Assembly (NCBI RefSeq): GCF_014636315.1
Contig: NZ_BMED01000001.1
Span: 316-64,315 of the forward strand
From: Parundibacterium terreum
GTDB taxonomy: Bacteria; Pseudomonadota; Gammaproteobacteria; Burkholderiales; Burkholderiaceae_D
Direction: 5' to 3'
Length of the DNA stretch: 64,000 nucleotides
Within the stretch, counting starts at the first letter, position 1. Each line of letters opens with the position of its first letter. The position numbers were made by a program, and so were the translations under genes. A model generated the notes under the pieces. It was given only the letters and a program-made list of their open reading frames with translations. It had not been told where the DNA came from and ran no database searches. Positions 60,559-64,000 of this stretch are shown here, one piece after another.

Positions 60559-60595
60559 AACGGCCGCTGAGTAAGCTATCTACTCAGCGGCCGTT
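60559..60595. terminator. Bidirectional hairpin after the deacetylase and the di-haem lipoprotein
   Basis: A perfect 15-base-pair stem (AACGGCCGCTGAGTA at 60559-60573 with TACTCAGCGGCCGTT at 60581-60595) and a seven-base loop between two convergent genes. Confidence 0.8.
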
Positions 60596-60619
60596 ATCTC
60601 AAGCAAACCTAACTACACA

Positions 60620-63600
60620 TTAGAGCGATTTCAAATATGCCAGCAGGGCTGTGCGGTCTGCGGTAGACAGGTTTTGGAAACGCTGGCTTGCTGTAGCTGC
60701 TTCGCCGCCGTGCCAGAGGATGGCTTCAGTGAGGTTGCGAGCGCGGCCATCGTGCAGGTAACCGACTTTGGCGCTGTTGCCCATGACCTTGTCTGTGTAA
60801 CCGATACCCCACAGAGGTGCTGTACGCCACATACTGCCTTTAGCCTGGCCTTCGACAAATTTGTCGGCAAGACCTGTGCCCATGTCGTGCAACAGCAAAT
60901 CAGTGTGAGGACGGATGGTCTGATTATCCAGTTCGGCGAACAAGTGTCCTGGACCAGTTTTCATTTCCACTGTGTGGCAAGCTGCACAACGCATACCCTG
61001 GAAGACTTTGGCGCCGGCGCTGACCTTAACCGCATCGACAACATGCTCATCCATTGGCGCTACGCCTTTAGGGAAGCCGCTGGCAAGGCTACGTTGAGCA
61101 GGTACAGCCACCAGTGCGAGGTAGTTGGAGATCGATTGCAGATCGGACTCTGAAATACCTTTCTGGGCACCGGCAGAATTGCAGCCGGCTGGGTTAGTGT
61201 TGCAGCTCAGGTTAGGGTACAGAGGCGAAGTTACTGCCATGTCCAACAGCAGCGCAGAAGCAGCCTGCTGACGCAGGGTCGCTTTGGATGCCTTCCAGCC
61301 AAAGCGGCCTACACGGACAGCGCCGCTTTCAGGATCGAACACGAAGTTGGCTACACCTTTTACGCCATCAGCATCCGGTGTCGAACGTACTCGAGCGAGG
61401 ATATCCGCTTCAGGGATGGCTTCCAGCAAGCCTGTGCCTATCATAGGCTGGGCTGCACGCAGCGAGAAGGTATCCGGGGTCGGGCCTTCAAATGCGAGCT
61501 TAGGTTTGCGCAGTTCAACTACCGTGCCGTCTGCAAGCTTCACTGAGCTGGTGTCGAACCCTGCGACAAGAACGCTGTTGCCCCAGTTTTGCGGTGTTCC
61601 GGTTGCAGAGAACGCATTCATCTGGACGGCAGTGCCGTACTGCGGATGCGGCAACTGTACGCCATTCGCATCGGTTGTCGCAACGCGGACGGACATGCTG
61701 TCAAGACGCTGGTTCAGCGCGGTTGGAGCTACACTGCGGCCATTGTTGACGTGGCAAGCGATACAGGCGGACTGGTTAAAGCGTTGTCCCTGCAGGCCCA
61801 CGGCTGGTGCATAGCGGTCATTGCCCGGCTCGTTGTGGTCACCGGTGGTGAAGTTGGTGTGAACCAGACGACGACCTTCGACGAAGCGCTGCATGTTTTG
61901 CATACCGACGTTATTTTGCGGCTGCTGGAACATGAACAGGCCATTGTCCGAATAGTTATAGGACACTGAACCTGCACCACCAGACAAAGTTTCATCCGGC
62001 AGCGGTACCGAGTTCAGGCGTGGCTGTACGCCGTACCATGGCTTGAGGCCCGAGCCTACGACGTAGATCCATTCGGCTGAATAGTAGCGGATGCCGCCAT
62101 TGTCGCCTTTGGCTGCCATTGAGTCTGTTGTGGTGAACATCGATGGTGAAACTTCGATGACATCGCCAACGACCAGAGGGCGGGCCTTGATATCTGTGCC
62201 GTTCGGGAAACCGTTAGCATCCAGGCCGCTCATGCCTGGATATTCCTTGACCAGCATGGTACAGCCGTTGTTGATGCCGTTGGCATTGGTCAGCTTGCCG
62301 TTGGCTGGGTAGGCAACCGGTTTGCAGATAGGCACATTGTCATCCACCAGCTGGCCTGGAGACATCCAGCCATAACCCGTCACGCCCGGGCGGTCGATTG
62401 CGCGGAAGTAGGCGACGCCACCCTTCAGGAAATCAACAGTGGTGTACTGGTTCACCGTTAACGTTGGCTTGGTCACGCCTGCTACGCGGCTATTGTCAAT
62501 GACCTCAACACCCCAGGTGCGGTTTTTGAAGTATTGCGGCACGAAGGTCAGGTAATTGCCCGGTCCTTTGTCTACCGGCAAGCCAGTCGCTGGGTCAACA
62601 GTTTCATTGGGGCCGTAGCCGATTTCATTCCATTCCTCGCCGCGCTCGCGACCGTGACGAGCCAGGCCGCGCGCGCCGAAGCGGGTGACCAGCGTACCGT
62701 CAGGCAGTGTGAACTGCAGAGTTTCCAGCGGCTGGCCGGGCGTAGGCAATGCAGCCCAGCCGTTGCCGTTGACAGGGAATTTCAGTGCCGAAGTAGTCGC
62801 ATTAGGCAATGTGTTATCGCTGCCTGGTGTTTTGAACTCCACTTCGAACAATGAGTAGCCATACTGGGTTGCGCGGGCTACGCCTTGCAGCTTGAGGTAA
62901 CGGGCATTGACACCGAGATTGAAGAACTCCTCGGTACCGCCCTGGCCGTTGGTCACGGAGCGGATTTGCGACCAGGTCTGGCCGTCATCCGATACCTGCA
63001 GCGTGTACTGCTTGCCGTAGGCGTTTTCCCAGAGCAGTTTCATATAGCCGACCTGGGTCTTGGTGCCAAAGTCGAACTGGATCCAGGCTCCATCCTCGGA
63101 TGCGCTGGACCAGCGGGTGCCAGGCTTGCCGTCTATCGCCAGAGTAGCAGGCATGCCACCGTTTTCCAATGCGGACGAGGTTGCCGTTACCGGCTTGATG
63201 GATACGCCAGGCTTGCTGGTATCGATTGGTCCTGACGGAGGATTTGTAGGGTCCGTCGGATTGGTCGGGTTAGTAGGATTGGTCGGGTCTGTCACTGGAG
63301 GTGTGACCGGAGTGCCCGAGAAAGCCTGGATCTCGAAGATCGAATAGCCGTACTGCGTGGAGCGCTTCACGCCCTTCATGCGCAGGTAGCGTCCCTGGCC
63401 CGCAACAGCAATATCTTCAGTGCCGCCCTGGCTGTTGTCCACGTTCTTGATCGTGGTCCAATTAGCATTGTCGTCCGATACCTGCAGTTGGTATTGGATG
63501 GCGTGCGCATTTTCCCATTCGATATGAACGCGGGTGATGACCACGGATTTGCCGTAGTCCAGGGTCAGGTACTGGTCATCGGAAAATCCGCTGCCCCAGC

Positions 63601-63877
63601 GCGTACCTTCGTTGTGGTCAATCGCTGCAGCGGCCGACAGATCACCACGCTCCGACGAACTGGCGCTGGCGCTGATCGGCGTCAGTGCTGTTTCGGCGGA
63701 AGCCATGGCAGCGGCCAGGACCTTGGCGCTTACAGGGCCCCTGGCGTCGGGTGCGGTGGATTCATCACTTCCGCCGCCGCAGCCCGCCAACAACAATGCC
63801 AAGGCTAACGGCAAGCCTTGTGTTGAAAGATTCTGCAACTGCTTGTTTAATCTATGCTGATATGGAACTCGGTTCAT
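60620..63877 (-). CDS. Lipoprotein with two discoidin domains and a di-haem oxidoreductase domain
   Basis: 1085 residues. The signal ends in the lipobox LLLAGC. Two F5/8 type C (discoidin) domains at ~60-190 and ~225-355 share the repeated text GRYLRMKGVKRSTQYGYSIFEI and ARYLKLQGVARATQYGYSLFEV. A Pro/Thr/Asn repeat linker (TNPTNPTNPTDPTNPP) separates them. The C-terminal ~720 residues match the di-haem oxidoreductase (DHOR, DUF1111) family, with haem sites CIACH at ~705-709 and CAACH at ~964-968. Discoidin domains bind sugars, so the oxidase or peroxidase-like module may be tethered to glycans at the surface. GGAG precedes the ATG. A gene-free 123-base upstream stretch reaches the window end. 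Confidence 0.92.
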   Translation of the reverse strand: MNRVPYQHRLNKQLQNLSTQGLPLALALLLAGCGGGSDESTAPDARGPVSAKVLAAAMASAETALTPISASASSSERGDLSAAAAIDHNEGTRWGSGFSDDQYLTLDYGKSVVITRVHIEWENAHAIQYQLQVSDDNANWTTIKNVDNSQGGTEDIAVAGQGRYLRMKGVKRSTQYGYSIFEIQAFSGTPVTPPVTDPTNPTNPTNPTDPTNPPSGPIDTSKPGVSIKPVTATSSALENGGMPATLAIDGKPGTRWSSASEDGAWIQFDFGTKTQVGYMKLLWENAYGKQYTLQVSDDGQTWSQIRSVTNGQGGTEEFFNLGVNARYLKLQGVARATQYGYSLFEVEFKTPGSDNTLPNATTSALKFPVNGNGWAALPTPGQPLETLQFTLPDGTLVTRFGARGLARHGRERGEEWNEIGYGPNETVDPATGLPVDKGPGNYLTFVPQYFKNRTWGVEVIDNSRVAGVTKPTLTVNQYTTVDFLKGGVAYFRAIDRPGVTGYGWMSPGQLVDDNVPICKPVAYPANGKLTNANGINNGCTMLVKEYPGMSGLDANGFPNGTDIKARPLVVGDVIEVSPSMFTTTDSMAAKGDNGGIRYYSAEWIYVVGSGLKPWYGVQPRLNSVPLPDETLSGGAGSVSYNYSDNGLFMFQQPQNNVGMQNMQRFVEGRRLVHTNFTTGDHNEPGNDRYAPAVGLQGQRFNQSACIACHVNNGRSVAPTALNQRLDSMSVRVATTDANGVQLPHPQYGTAVQMNAFSATGTPQNWGNSVLVAGFDTSSVKLADGTVVELRKPKLAFEGPTPDTFSLRAAQPMIGTGLLEAIPEADILARVRSTPDADGVKGVANFVFDPESGAVRVGRFGWKASKATLRQQAASALLLDMAVTSPLYPNLSCNTNPAGCNSAGAQKGISESDLQSISNYLALVAVPAQRSLASGFPKGVAPMDEHVVDAVKVSAGAKVFQGMRCAACHTVEMKTGPGHLFAELDNQTIRPHTDLLLHDMGTGLADKFVEGQAKGSMWRTAPLWGIGYTDKVMGNSAKVGYLHDGRARNLTEAILWHGGEAATASQRFQNLSTADRTALLAYLKSL

Positions 63878-64000
63878 AGTATCTCCATTTGCTCGTGGTT
63901 CGTTACTACTCTATTTACGTAAAAAAAAATCTGTGGGTGTTCAACATTCTTTTCAGCCCCTGCTTCTTGAGCATGCTGGCGCTTGATTGGCCCCATATCT

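Noticed and set aside
1..64000. tRNA, rRNA, CRISPR, insertion sequences, prophage or integron parts
   Set aside because: None seen by eye: no transposase or integrase frame, no spacer-repeat array and no recognisable tRNA cloverleaf.

Overview
The window looks like a chromosomal segment of a betaproteobacterium of the order Burkholderiales. An Oxalobacteraceae member such as the Herminiimonas/Janthinobacterium group is the best guess. This is inferred from gene content and protein style (SfnB/SsuABC-type sulfur cluster, NsrR/NnrS, DHA2 and RND pumps, LpxO, moderate-to-high GC); no rRNA or marker gene is present to prove it. I see no tRNA, rRNA, CRISPR array, insertion sequence or prophage.

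Layout. 0.1-9 kb: an outer-membrane barrel, an XRE regulator, a GT4 glycosyltransferase convergent with manC (GDP-mannose supply), then an RstAB-like two-component system followed by mipA and a secreted protein. 9-16.7 kb: one leftward sulfur-scavenging cluster with an SsuABC-type importer, an FMN monooxygenase of the NtaA/DszA type, a MetNIQ-type importer and an SfnB/DszC-type flavoprotein. 17-22.8 kb: a CusRS/HprRS-type two-component system divergent from msrP, followed by DUF305, beta-propeller and CopC genes. Two perfect CusR-type palindromes mark the likely regulon. 22.8-33 kb: a two-component system, an OprM-AcrB-AcrA type RND pump, a CzcE-like protein, a diiron ferritin-like protein and a small lipoprotein. 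33.4-36.1 kb: a translationally coupled run of catalase-like peroxidase, ECF sigma factor, zinc-finger anti-sigma factor and TehA-type channel.

36.2-44.3 kb is the most striking part. It is a nitric-oxide-response island: a YeaR-like DUF1971 gene, an HMA-like mini-protein, and a nine-gene leftward operon divergent from an NsrR-type Rrf2 regulator. The operon reads nnrS, small membrane protein, CcoN-like oxidase subunit I with a CcoS-like N-terminal extension, CcoO-like cytochrome c, 7Fe ferredoxin, monohaem cytochrome c, SCO copper chaperone, membrane protein and group III truncated haemoglobin. NsrR-like 11-1-11 palindromes lie in both promoter regions. I read this as an NO-inducible, non-canonical cbb3-type respiratory module.

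44.3-64 kb: an AhpD-like protein, a GAF-GGDEF-EAL protein with a degenerate GGDEF motif, a VirK/YbjX protein, TetR/SDR, LpxO, a sirtuin, TetR/EmrA/EmrB/OMF efflux, LysR/TauD-family dioxygenase, a NodB deacetylase, and a 1085-residue lipoprotein that joins two discoidin domains to a di-haem oxidoreductase domain.
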